Assembly: GCF_000426925.1 (NCBI RefSeq)
Contig: NZ_KE384717.1
Span: forward strand, 17,400-81,399
Length of the DNA stretch: 64,000 nucleotides
Origin: Dolichospermum circinale AWQC310F
GTDB taxonomy: Bacteria > Cyanobacteriota > Cyanobacteriia > Cyanobacteriales > Nostocaceae
Direction: 5' to 3'
The position numbers were made by a program, and so were the translations under genes. Of this stretch, positions 57,432 to 64,000 are shown one piece after another; the stretch's first letter is position 1, and each line of letters opens with the position of its first letter. The notes below the pieces were generated by a model. It made no database searches, was not told the origin of the DNA, and saw nothing but the letters and a program-made list of their open reading frames with translations.

Positions 57432-57880
57432 ACCAGTTCCTCTAATTTTAGGTGTCCGTGGTGAATAGCATCAAATAGACCTGAATTTACTAACCAATCC
57501 ATATTTTCCGGGAGTAAATCAACAGATGGTAATGTTAATATTTGATGAAGCCAAGCAGAAACTATTAGCTCAAAACCTTCACTACTAATTTCATAGTTGG
57601 GAGCATAAGCTTTAGGGTAATAAGGCTTAAGAAAAGATTCAGGGTTAATTTCATAATCTGGCTCTATCAAATCAGTAGATAAACCTATATTTTTCCACAA
57701 ATAAAATTTATCTGGAAGTGCTAATAGAAAAAAAGGTGCTTCTGGAAGTAACCCATGAGCATACATATTGCGTCGCATTTTAGCAGCCCAAATTTTAGAT
57801 GCACTACGTTTATTTTTAACTTCCACTAAAAGCTGTAAATGTCTATCTTTTCCGTGTACTGCCATATCAGCATAATACAT
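57428..57880 (-). CDS. PD-(D/E)XK-like protein, first gene of an overlapping pair
   Basis: A 150-residue protein. MYYADMAVHGKDRHLQLLVE then VKNKRSASKIWAAKMRRNMY gives D5...E20-V-K22, the metal-binding pattern of small PD-(D/E)XK proteins, followed by a region rich in Pro and Tyr (PYYPKAYAPNYEIS). No methylase or antitoxin fold is visible. It precedes the PIN-like gene with a 4-base overlap (ATGA), which suggests one functional unit. Which member would be toxin or antitoxin, if any, cannot be told. Confidence 0.55.
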   Translation of the reverse strand: MYYADMAVHGKDRHLQLLVEVKNKRSASKIWAAKMRRNMYAHGLLPEAPFFLLALPDKFYLWKNIGLSTDLIEPDYEINPESFLKPYYPKAYAPNYEISSEGFELIVSAWLHQILTLPSVDLLPENMDWLVNSGLFDAIHHGHLKLEELV

Positions 57881-57925
57881 CTATATAACCTCATAACTAG
57901 GAAATGACTCACCTATTCGGAAATT

Positions 57926-58972
57926 TCATTTTAACACTTTACTTAACAAATCCCGATGTAAAAAAGCTCCATTTACTAAAGATTGAATTTTCGTATCTGA
58001 CAAGGATTCACCATGATGATAATAATCAATCCAAGTTTTACTAATTAACTCTACATCCTCTGGTAAATTTTTTAAATCCCAACCAGGTATTTTTAGATCT
58101 TCCATTAAATGATTGACTTTAGGATCATAACTCAATGCAAAACAACGAGAACCTTCACTAGCTGCCATAATTAAACTATGTAAACGCATTCCTATGGACA
58201 TTTCCACACCACGAAATACACCTTTTAAAACTTGTGGATCTTCGGAACAAATAACTCTACTCACATCTTGTAATTGAGTATGAATTTTTTCCGCAATTCC
58301 TAGATCTTCACTTTTTTGAAATGGCAATAGTAAAATAAAGGCTTGAGTTTCTTTTTGCAAATTAACTAAAGCTTGAGTTAAATTTGTTAACCGATTTTCT
58401 GTTAGTTGAGGATGATTTCTTAAAGTAACCGCAATTCTCGGTTTTGGTAAATCTGCTAATTCTGGTACTGGCTTTGATTCTAATGCCCAAACCGGGTCAG
58501 GGGCAAGGATATGAGGTATACTCCAATCTGATAATAACCGAGAACTAGCAACGTCACGCACACTCACCTGAGTACAACCCGCAAAATTCCGCTGGGCTAA
58601 AAATCGAGTTTGGGAACGCAACAAAGGACCTATACCCTGTCCCCAAGCCACAGTTTTCAAACCCATAGCTTGAGCTAAAGCCATCAATCCGCCATAATAA
58701 AAAGGGCTAATTATGCTAGTAGCATCTTGAATTAAACTACCACCACCCCAAATAAAAGCATCACAATAGCGCAAAGCCTTGAAGACGGAGAAAAACGCCA
58801 TACGATTGTAACATTCCACACCGTAATGACGATGAGTTTCTTCAGGATTTCCAGAAAGCACCACAGGAGTAACATCTAGTGGTAACATTTGCAGAAGTGT
58901 GGCTAACAAAGCTTCATCACCACCATTACCCTTACCGTAATACCCAGACAATAAAACCCGCATTTTCGCCAT
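57926..58972 (-). CDS. csaB: polysaccharide pyruvyl transferase CsaB
   Basis: A 348-residue CsaB-type enzyme. It starts RVLLSGYYGKGNGGDEALLA, then AFIWGGGSLIQDATSIISPFYYGG, VAWGQGIGPL, and ends VEMSIGMRLHSLIMAA...ALSYDPKVNHLM, all typical. CsaB attaches pyruvate to secondary cell-wall polysaccharide in Gram-positive bacteria for S-layer anchoring; the role in cyanobacteria is likely cell-envelope glycan modification. It stands alone on the minus strand. TTTAGAT heptamers lie before its start. Confidence 0.92.
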   Translation of the reverse strand: MAKMRVLLSGYYGKGNGGDEALLATLLQMLPLDVTPVVLSGNPEETHRHYGVECYNRMAFFSVFKALRYCDAFIWGGGSLIQDATSIISPFYYGGLMALAQAMGLKTVAWGQGIGPLLRSQTRFLAQRNFAGCTQVSVRDVASSRLLSDWSIPHILAPDPVWALESKPVPELADLPKPRIAVTLRNHPQLTENRLTNLTQALVNLQKETQAFILLLPFQKSEDLGIAEKIHTQLQDVSRVICSEDPQVLKGVFRGVEMSIGMRLHSLIMAASEGSRCFALSYDPKVNHLMEDLKIPGWDLKNLPEDVELISKTWIDYYHHGESLSDTKIQSLVNGAFLHRDLLSKVLK

Positions 58973-59010
58973 TTTAGATTCTAGATTTTAGATTTTAGAT
59001 TTTAGATTTT
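58971..59010. repeat. TTTAGAT heptamer array upstream of csaB
   Basis: About five TTTAGAT units (with one TCTAGAT) between csaB and DUF2499. Period 7. Confidence 0.85.
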
Positions 59011-59042
59011 GGACTACCAATTTTTTTTAACCTAGTTATCTA

Positions 59043-59100
59043 CCACTGACAACTAACAACTGACCATTGACAACTGACCATTGACAACTGACCACTGATA
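59043..59100. repeat. ACTGACA-type heptamer array upstream of the DUF2499 gene
   Basis: ACAACTGACCATTG-type double heptamers run up to the bases just before the ATG at 59104, so they may replace the native leader. The ribosome site is weak here. Confidence 0.85.
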
Positions 59101-59103
59101 ATT

Positions 59104-59439
59104 ATGCACGTACTTTCAATTCCCACCTGGATAATTCATATTTCCAGCGTCATTGAGTGGATAACCGCAATATGGCTAATTTGGATATATGGTGAACTGA
59201 CAAAAAATCGAAGTTGGTGGGGATTGTCCTTTGCTATGTTACCAGCTTTAATTAGCGCAATGTGTGCTTGTACTTGGCATTATTTCGACAATTCCCAAAC
59301 CCTAGAATGGTTAGTCACCTTACAAGCTACCATGACATTAGTTGGTAACTTTACCCTTTGGGCAGCAGCTTATATAATTTGGCGTTCTACCAAAGCTACA
59401 AGCCCCATGAAGACACAAACCATCAAATCAGAACAATGA
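59104..59439 (+). CDS. DUF2499 membrane protein
   Basis: A 111-residue protein with three hydrophobic helices (VIEWITAIWLIWIYG; LSFAMLPALISAMCACTW; LTLWAAAYIIW-like VGNFTLWAAAYII). DUF2499 is conserved in cyanobacteria and plants and pairs with DUF3593. The motif MCACTWHYF is a family mark. Its stop overlaps the next start by 4 bases (ATGA). Location is probably thylakoid or plasma membrane; the function is unknown. Confidence 0.87.
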   Translation: MHVLSIPTWIIHISSVIEWITAIWLIWIYGELTKNRSWWGLSFAMLPALISAMCACTWHYFDNSQTLEWLVTLQATMTLVGNFTLWAAAYIIWRSTKATSPMKTQTIKSEQ

Positions 59440-59750
59440 TATCAAAAGAAACCCTCTTTGCCCTGTCTCTGTTTCCCTACTTGGGTTTCTTGTGGTTTAT
59501 CAGCCGCGTTCCTCAAATGCCACGTTTAGCTCTATATGGATTTTACGGCACATTGGTATTTGTCGCCGTTACCATTCCTGCCGGCATTTACGCCCAAGTG
59601 CAGTATGGAGAACAATTAGCCAATGTAGACTGGTTACATGGCAGCGCAGAAGCCTTTTTAACCCTAGCTAACATCTTACTAGTCTTAGGCTTCCGCCAAG
59701 CAGTACAGCAATTAGGTGACAGGGAACAGGTGACAGGAAACAGGGAATAG
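59436..59750 (+). CDS. DUF3593 membrane protein
   Basis: About 104 residues from the ATG at 59436, which overlaps the DUF2499 stop. Three hydrophobic helices (LFALSLFPYLGFLWFIS; LYGFYGTLVFVAVTIPAGIY; AFLTLANILLVLGFR) and the NVDWLHGSAEAF loop match DUF3593. The last 12 residues (LGDREQVTGNRE) are translated from a GGGAACA-type repeat, so the native end has been replaced. DUF2499 and DUF3593 are neighbours throughout cyanobacteria, so they probably form one membrane complex. Confidence 0.87.
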   Translation: MISKETLFALSLFPYLGFLWFISRVPQMPRLALYGFYGTLVFVAVTIPAGIYAQVQYGEQLANVDWLHGSAEAFLTLANILLVLGFRQAVQQLGDREQVTGNRE

Positions 59751-60078
59751 GGAACAGAGAACGAACAACTGACCACTGACAACGAACAACTGACCACTGA
59801 CAACGAACAACTGACCACTGACAACTGACCACTGACAACTGACCACTGACAACGAACAACTGACAACTGACAACTGACAACTGACCACTGACCACTGACA
59901 ACGAACAACTGACCACTGACCACTGACCACTGACCACTGACAACGAACAACTGACCACTGACCACTGACCACTGACCACTGACCACTGACCACTGACCAC
60001 TGACAACTGACAACTGACCACTGACCACTGACTACTGACAACTGACCACTGACAACTGACAACTGACCACTGACAAAT
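59716..60078. repeat. long heptamer array (ACTGACA/ACTGACC/ACGAACA)
   Basis: Starts with GGTGACA/GGGAACA units (59716-59762), then about 45 heptamers in the ACTGAC[AC] orientation up to 2 bases before hisA. It is the reverse complement of the CAGTNGT family at 4518. It fills the whole DUF3593-hisA gap and creates long false frames on the minus strand. Confidence 0.95.
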
Positions 60079-60079
60079 T

Positions 60080-60853
60080 ATGGAAGTAATACCCGCAATT
60101 GATTTACTAGCAGGTCGCTGTGTGCGACTATATAAGGGAGACTACGCACAATCCCAAGTATTTAGCGAAAATCCCGTAGAAGTTGCGAAAATGTGGGCTG
60201 ACCAAGGCGCGACCAGATTACACTTAGTTGATTTAGATGGCGCAAAAGCTGGTAAAATAGTTAACTTAGCAGCCATTGCAGCCATTAGAAATAATCTTTC
60301 CATACCCATTGAAGTTGGGGGCGGATTGCGCGATCGCTCCAGTGTGGTAGAATTATTCAATCTAGGAGTAAATTGGGCAATTCTGGGAACTGTCGCAGTT
60401 GAACAACCCCAACTAGTCCAGGAACTCTGTCAAGAATTTCCTGAAAAGATTATTATTGGTATAGATGCCCGTAACGGCTTAGTTGCTACTCGTGGTTGGT
60501 TAGAAACCTCATCAGTATTAGCCACCCAACTAGCAGTACAAATGCAGGAATTAGGGGCAGCAGCGATAATTTATACTGATATAAACAGAGACGGAACATT
60601 ACAAGGACCAAATTTAGACGCATTACGAGAACTTGCTGCGGCCATTTCCATACCCGTAATTGCCTCTGGTGGTGTAAGTTCTGTTACTGACTTATTAAGT
60701 TTATCAGCCTTAGAACCCCAAGGTGTAACAGGTGTGATAGTGGGTAAAGCCTTGTATACTGGTAATATTATCCTCAAAGAAGGATTACAGGCCATTGGAC
60801 CGGGGAAAATACAAGATATACCACCAGATTTTGGTATTTCTAGCTTTGCTTAG
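60080..60853 (+). CDS. hisA: phosphoribosylformimino-AICAR-P isomerase
   Basis: A 257-residue TIM barrel of histidine synthesis, converting ProFAR to PRFAR. D8 in [15 protein letters not shown] is the catalytic acid; [37 protein letters not shown] (second catalytic Asp) and [10 protein letters not shown] are the phosphate-binding loops. The length is normal. The array of heptamers ends one base before the ATG, so its ribosome site is repeat-derived (ACTGACAAATT), weak. No other his gene is near. Confidence 0.95.
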   Translation: MEVIPAIDLLAGRCVRLYKGDYAQSQVFSENPVEVAKMWADQGATRLHLVDLDGAKAGKIVNLAAIAAIRNNLSIPIEVGGGLRDRSSVVELFNLGVNWAILGTVAVEQPQLVQELCQEFPEKIIIGIDARNGLVATRGWLETSSVLATQLAVQMQELGAAAIIYTDINRDGTLQGPNLDALRELAAAISIPVIASGGVSSVTDLLSLSALEPQGVTGVIVGKALYTGNIILKEGLQAIGPGKIQDIPPDFGISSFA

Positions 60854-60862
60854 TATCACACT

Positions 60863-60988
60863 ACTAAGTAGGTTGGCGGGAAAAATTGTCGTTATGACAA
60901 GGGAACAGGGAACAGGGAACAGGGAAGAGGTTTTGGGTAACTTTACTTTTCGTTACTTATGTCAATTTTTTTTCGGCTACCTAGTTGT
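60863..60988. repeat. MITE-like element, copy B
   Basis: Same internal order as 10154-10302: AGTAGGTTGGCG, AAAAATTGTCGTTATG, GGGAACA heptamers, GGTTTTGGGTAACTTTACTT, TTCGTTACTTATGTC, then TTTTTTTCGGCTACCTAG. It is shorter by about 20 bases because it has fewer heptamers. Confidence 0.75.
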
Positions 60989-61087
60989 ATTAACAGTTTT
61001 ACCCCGTATCCCTAAATTCTCTGAGAAATCAGAGGTGTAAAGCTAACAATTAAATTAGTTATAATTAGTCAATAAGTTAGTAATTTT

Positions 61088-61519
61088 ATGCCAAGAAAAA
61101 GCCAAGGTTGGGTAACATTTCAAATATCTGAAGAAGAACGCCAGATTTTAGAAGAATTTTGTCAAAATTCCCAACGTACGAAAACAGAAATTTTACGGGA
61201 ATTAGTCCGGGGACTTAGGAAATATTCATCACCATTATCATTATCAAATATCCAGGAAAAACCAGAAATTAACAAACCTGAATTTGAAGTTGTTAGTGCT
61301 AAGAAACCATTAAAAGTCAGTTCCCGCAATGTTCTCAAGGGAGTTGTGAAACGAGTCACCACAGGAACTATAAATACGGAAATAACCTTAGAAATTGTTC
61401 ACCGAGTCGAATTAACTTCAATGATTACTAGAGTTTCCGCAGAGGAGTTAGAATTATCTGAAGGGACGGAAGCCTATGCTGTGATTAAATCTAATGATAT
61501 TGTCATTGCGAAAGATTAG
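61088..61519 (+). CDS. ribbon-helix-helix protein with molybdate-binding (Mop) domain
   Basis: A 143-residue two-part protein. Residues 6-45 (QGWVTFQISEEERQILEEFC...TEILRELVRGL) form a ribbon-helix-helix DNA-binding domain. Residues about 76-143 (SSRNVLKGVVKRVTTGTINT, then VHRVELTSMITRVSAEELEL and GTEAYAVIKSNDIVIAKD) are a Mop/TOBE domain that binds molybdate or tungstate. It is plausibly a molybdate-responsive regulator; ModE uses a winged helix instead, so this is a different layout. It stands alone. Confidence 0.82.
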   Translation: MPRKSQGWVTFQISEEERQILEEFCQNSQRTKTEILRELVRGLRKYSSPLSLSNIQEKPEINKPEFEVVSAKKPLKVSSRNVLKGVVKRVTTGTINTEITLEIVHRVELTSMITRVSAEELELSEGTEAYAVIKSNDIVIAKD

Positions 61520-61574
61520 AAAAAGATGGAGATATACCGGTTCTTTTAGTGAGATACAATAACCCCACCCCCAA

Positions 61575-61600
61575 CCCCCTCCCCGCAAGCGAGGAGGGGG
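61575..61600. terminator. GC-rich hairpin after the RHH-Mop gene
   Basis: CCCCCTCC (61575-61582) and GGAGGGGG (61593-61600) form a perfect 8-bp stem with a loop CCGCAAGCGA. There is no T run on either side, so it is either a poor terminator or a scattered repeat. Confidence 0.45.
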
Positions 61601-61671
61601 CTATGATCATAGTGAGTTACACTGTTACTAACACACCTTATTTGTCCCAACCATGAGAGTTTAATCTTAGT

Positions 61672-61953
61672 TTAAACTTCTACTTTTACACCTTTCCAGA
61701 AAGCAATATAACCTTCGATATTTTTAGCTCTCTCTTTGGTGCTTGGATAGTACCAAGCAGCATCTTTATTAACTTGACCATCAACTTGAATACTATAATA
61801 ATTAGCAACCCCTTTCCAAGAACAAGTGCTGTGAGTGCTGCTGTCTTGAAAATATTCCTTCTTGATAGAGTCAGCAGGGAAATAATGGTTTCCTTCCACA
61901 ACTACGGTATTATCGCTTTCGGCTAGAATAGCACCATTCCAAATTGCTTTCAT
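61672..61953 (-). CDS. DUF427 family protein
   Basis: A 93-residue DUF427 protein. MKAIWNGAILAESDNTVVVE, NHYFPADSIKKEYF, STHSTCSWKGVANYYSIQVD and DAAWYYPSTKERAKNIEGYIAFW (with the ending WKGV-like FWKGVKVE) are the family pattern. These small soluble proteins are found in bacteria and fungi; their reaction is not settled. It stands alone, 182 bases from the HNH gene. Confidence 0.9.
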   Translation of the reverse strand: MKAIWNGAILAESDNTVVVEGNHYFPADSIKKEYFQDSSTHSTCSWKGVANYYSIQVDGQVNKDAAWYYPSTKERAKNIEGYIAFWKGVKVEV

Positions 61954-62135
61954 GATTTGAGTTTAAAAAAGTTCACAATTTATATTGTGACATCTAAATT
62001 GAGAATTTGTACTCATAAGTTCTGAAATATTTTTTCTACTGTAATTTATTTCCATTCACAAATCACAAATAATACATTAATCAATAAGATTTATTACATA
62101 TATAAAAAACTAACAATGTTTTTAAATATATAAAA

Positions 62136-62753
62136 CTATCTCACCCCCATAATGTATGCTATCTTGTCTACTTCTACTAATCCTTGACGTTCTAATTCAT
62201 AAGCAATAAAGGGATATTTTTCTTTTAAATGGTCAAAAGAATACTGTTTTTTGCAATAGTCTATTAGCTTATATAAACGCCCCAATTGCCACATTTCTTC
62301 ATTAAGTTTTAGTTCTTTAATTGTATAAACTACTCTGCTTTTTAGTGGTTCTAAAAGATTAGGATTAGGTTTAATAAGCATAGAAGGAAAATTAAGAATA
62401 AAACTATCTGCTGGTAAGAAAAAAGGATCTATAATCTCTTCTTTTATTCCTTTATTAGAGTTCATTTTTGAGCAAATAAGGCGGAAATTATCCCACTCAT
62501 AAGCTAGTTCAGGTTTAACACTTTTAGGAATAAAATGATCAACTTCTGGCCTACCAGTATCATAAGGAATCCATTGTGCTGAATATACACAAATATGATT
62601 ACAAGCATCGTATAAATCACGCAATGATTTCCGCCAATAATCTCTCCAATCTTTTGTTTTAGGATTAGGAACTTGACTTAAAAAGGCTAAACCTGGTTTT
62701 CTAACTTTTTGGTCAAAATCATCAGGTTCAGGCTGGGGTTTAATAGGAATCAT
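62136..62753 (-). CDS. HNH endonuclease, PtuB-like (Septu-type)
   Basis: About 205 residues from the ATG at 62753, which overlaps the ATPase stop by 4 bases (ATGA). A short CxYSAQW segment (VYSAQWIPYDTGRPEVDHFI) leads into the HNH core: H of VDHFIPKS, the middle N of YEWDNFRLIC, and the final N-K of KMNSNKG. The order D-H-F-x-P-K ... Y-E-W-x-N ... N-S-N-K-G is that of PtuB and retron-type HNH effectors. In Septu the ATPase PtuA controls a PtuB nuclease that degrades DNA on phage infection. No CxxC zinc pair is seen. Confidence 0.75.
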   Translation of the reverse strand: MIPIKPQPEPDDFDQKVRKPGLAFLSQVPNPKTKDWRDYWRKSLRDLYDACNHICVYSAQWIPYDTGRPEVDHFIPKSVKPELAYEWDNFRLICSKMNSNKGIKEEIIDPFFLPADSFILNFPSMLIKPNPNLLEPLKSRVVYTIKELKLNEEMWQLGRLYKLIDYCKKQYSFDHLKEKYPFIAYELERQGLVEVDKIAYIMGVR

Positions 62754-64000
62754 AAATGTACTCCATGTTGTTGTGCAAAATAAACCCACCTTGGCCAAAA
62801 TCTATCATCTTCTGATAAATACCTGGCCAAATCATGTGATACTCTTACGACATCTTCCGAATTGGGATTATCTGATAATTGTAAAACTTTCGCTGCTTCT
62901 ATAGCCTTTTCTGCTTCCAAAGAACGCGAATGACGCAATTTAAAAACATCAGACATTAACCAATAATCTACCACACCTTGACGAATAAAAGGAAGTTCTT
63001 CAATTTGGACTTCATTCCTTAATAAATCGCTTTTCACCAGTTCTAGACTAAATAACTTATCAACTCTTTGATCAAATCTAGGTTCTACAGATGCCATAAC
63101 TAAAGGAGAATGAGTAGCAACCATAATTTGTACTTGTAAATCAGATGCTAACTCATCTCTCACATCTAACAAAGCAGGTAAAATAGCCCTTTGCCATTGG
63201 GGGTGAAGATGTGCTTCTAATTCATCTACTAAAATAACCATTCTCTTCTGTGGTTCTCTGCGGATAAGTTTTGATTGTATTTTATGTTCTTCATAAGCCC
63301 AAACTATCAAATAAGCCATTGTAATTATCCGCTGTACCCCTGCGGAAGCATGAATAATGGGAACAGTTCCATAAGGATGTTCTATGGTGGGAATTTCTCT
63401 AGCATCATAAGGAAGTCTAACAGGTTCTCCCGGTTTCAAAATTCCTAAATCACCCTGTTCTGGAGGAGATAAACGTTCTAATACTTTTACTAAGGTGTCA
63501 AATGGATATTTATCTGGTCTACTTTGCCATTGAATCCAATCTTGTAATAATCCATTAATAAAAGTATTACCATTTTCATCTTTTTGACCATTCCATAACT
63601 CATCTTTTGTAAACACAAAAGGAAGTGGTTTTTTCTCAATATTTTTAACACGAGATGAAGATGACAAATATTGTTTTGCTGTGTCCCATACGGCAAAAGA
63701 ACCATCTACTCTGGCATAAATTAAAAGACCTGGAATAGTTGAGCGATTTTTAATTTCATTCCATCTTTGAAGCTGCCAATCATAAGAAATACTCTCTGTA
63801 TCAGATTCCGAATCTCCAGAAATTTTAAATGTAATTACGGGTTCATCTTCAGTTACAGTTGGCATTGGATATGCTGGTAAATTTGCCCACTGTCCAGTTA
63901 AAGCCCACCACACACATTCTAGTAAAAAAGTTTTACCTAATCCATTATCACCTGTAATTAAACTCAGTCGTTCTGCTGGTTCAAAACAAAGTTTTTTGGC
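62750..64000 (-). CDS. AAA ATPase (ABC/SMC-like), PtuA-like; start outside the window
   Basis: At least 416 residues; the frame is open to the window edge with no stop. Walker A is GDNGLGKT (63922-63960 area), preceded by FEPAERLSLIT; Walker B is MVILVDELEAHLHPQWQRA and the H-loop ATHSPLVMASV follows. The central part (WLLQDWIQWQSRPDKYPFDT-like) is a long insertion typical of AAA_21/AAA_15 proteins. No TOPRIM domain is visible, so it is not an OLD nuclease. The 4-base overlap with the HNH gene suggests one operon and a Septu-like pair. The first residues lie beyond 64000. Confidence 0.75.
   Translation of the reverse strand, partial: AKKLCFEPAERLSLITGDNGLGKTFLLECVWWALTGQWANLPAYPMPTVTEDEPVITFKISGDSESDTESISYDWQLQRWNEIKNRSTIPGLLIYARVDGSFAVWDTAKQYLSSSSRVKNIEKKPLPFVFTKDELWNGQKDENGNTFINGLLQDWIQWQSRPDKYPFDTLVKVLERLSPPEQGDLGILKPGEPVRLPYDAREIPTIEHPYGTVPIIHASAGVQRIITMAYLIVWAYEEHKIQSKLIRREPQKRMVILVDELEAHLHPQWQRAILPALLDVRDELASDLQVQIMVATHSPLVMASVEPRFDQRVDKLFSLELVKSDLLRNEVQIEELPFIRQGVVDYWLMSDVFKLRHSRSLEAEKAIEAAKVLQLSDNPNSEDVVRVSHDLARYLSEDDRFWPRWVYFAQQHGVHL

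Noticed and set aside
59588-60062. Three minus-strand frames of WSVVSGQ-type peptide
   Set aside because: They are the ACTGACA array read backwards in three frames; 7-bp units keep all frames open.
62750-64000. OLD-family nuclease (Gabija GajA-like)
   Set aside because: After the ATPase motifs there is no TOPRIM domain and the partner is HNH, not a UvrD-like helicase.

Overview
The window looks like chromosomal DNA of a filamentous, heterocyst-type cyanobacterium (Nostocales, Anabaena/Dolichospermum/Nostoc-like). Evidence: about two dozen HIP1 octamers (GCGATCGC) in 64 kb of AT-rich DNA; many 7-bp tandem (STRR-type) arrays; XisH/XisI proteins; sulfolipid (sqdB, sqdX) and hopanoid (hpnA, hpnH) genes; Ycf35/Ycf46; DUF3038/DUF4335; and the purC-omp85-lpxC-fabZ-lpxA-lpxB order. 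The genus is inferred.

Layout. 1-2.3 kb: accessory genes (VapBC-type pair, a PD-(D/E)XK-like protein, a Uma2 protein). 2.4-10.1 kb: housekeeping genes (aspartoacylase-like, thiL, gap2, murC, murB, ybaB, low-Mr phosphatase). 10.2-15.0 kb: a solitary MmeI-like (type IIL) restriction-modification protein flanked by three copies of a non-coding repeat with a conserved promoter-like core. 15.1-17.2 kb: hpnA and hpnH; 17.7 kb: tRNA-Lys(CTT). 17.9-21.9 kb: pstSCAB behind a Pho box. 22.0-29.5 kb: bioY, lspA, an FHA-fused class A PBP, DUF4335/DUF3038, apt, a peptide-type permease. 29.6-34.1 kb: nuclease-like protein, lone antitoxin-like ORF, HicAB, Ycf35, Ycf46, RHH protein. 34.5-38.1 kb: a large secreted Calx-beta/RTX protein. 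38.1-43.2 kb: an accessory island bracketed by two related 30-bp palindromes, holding a CrfC/YjdA-like dynamin GTPase, XisH, XisI, DUF29 and gene remnants. 43.3-54.3 kb: lipoprotein, sqdB-sqdX, purC and the outer-membrane/lipid A operon. 54.3-57.9 kb: second accessory patch (broken Rpn-type gene, m5C methyltransferase, Uma2, PIN + PD-(D/E)XK pair). 57.9-61.9 kb: csaB, DUF2499/DUF3593, hisA, a RHH-Mop protein, DUF427. 62.1 kb to the right edge: an HNH nuclease and a truncated AAA ATPase that together look like a Septu-type (PtuAB) defence pair.

How it works together. The core genes serve cell-wall precursor synthesis (murC, murB, PBP), outer-membrane assembly and lipid A (omp85, lpx), membrane lipids (sqd, hpn), phosphate uptake (pst) and central metabolism (gap2, purC, hisA, apt). 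Four clusters carry candidate defence or toxin-antitoxin genes. The most interesting observations are: two cases in which a small gene cassette lies between a gene and a second, mostly synonymously diverged copy of that gene's 3' end (vapBC; DUF29); the promoter-bearing repeat around the type IIL gene; the dynamin-XisHI operon; the overlapping PIN/PD-(D/E)XK pair; and the ATPase-HNH pair at the right edge. I found no CRISPR array, rRNA, complete insertion sequence, retron or reverse transcriptase.
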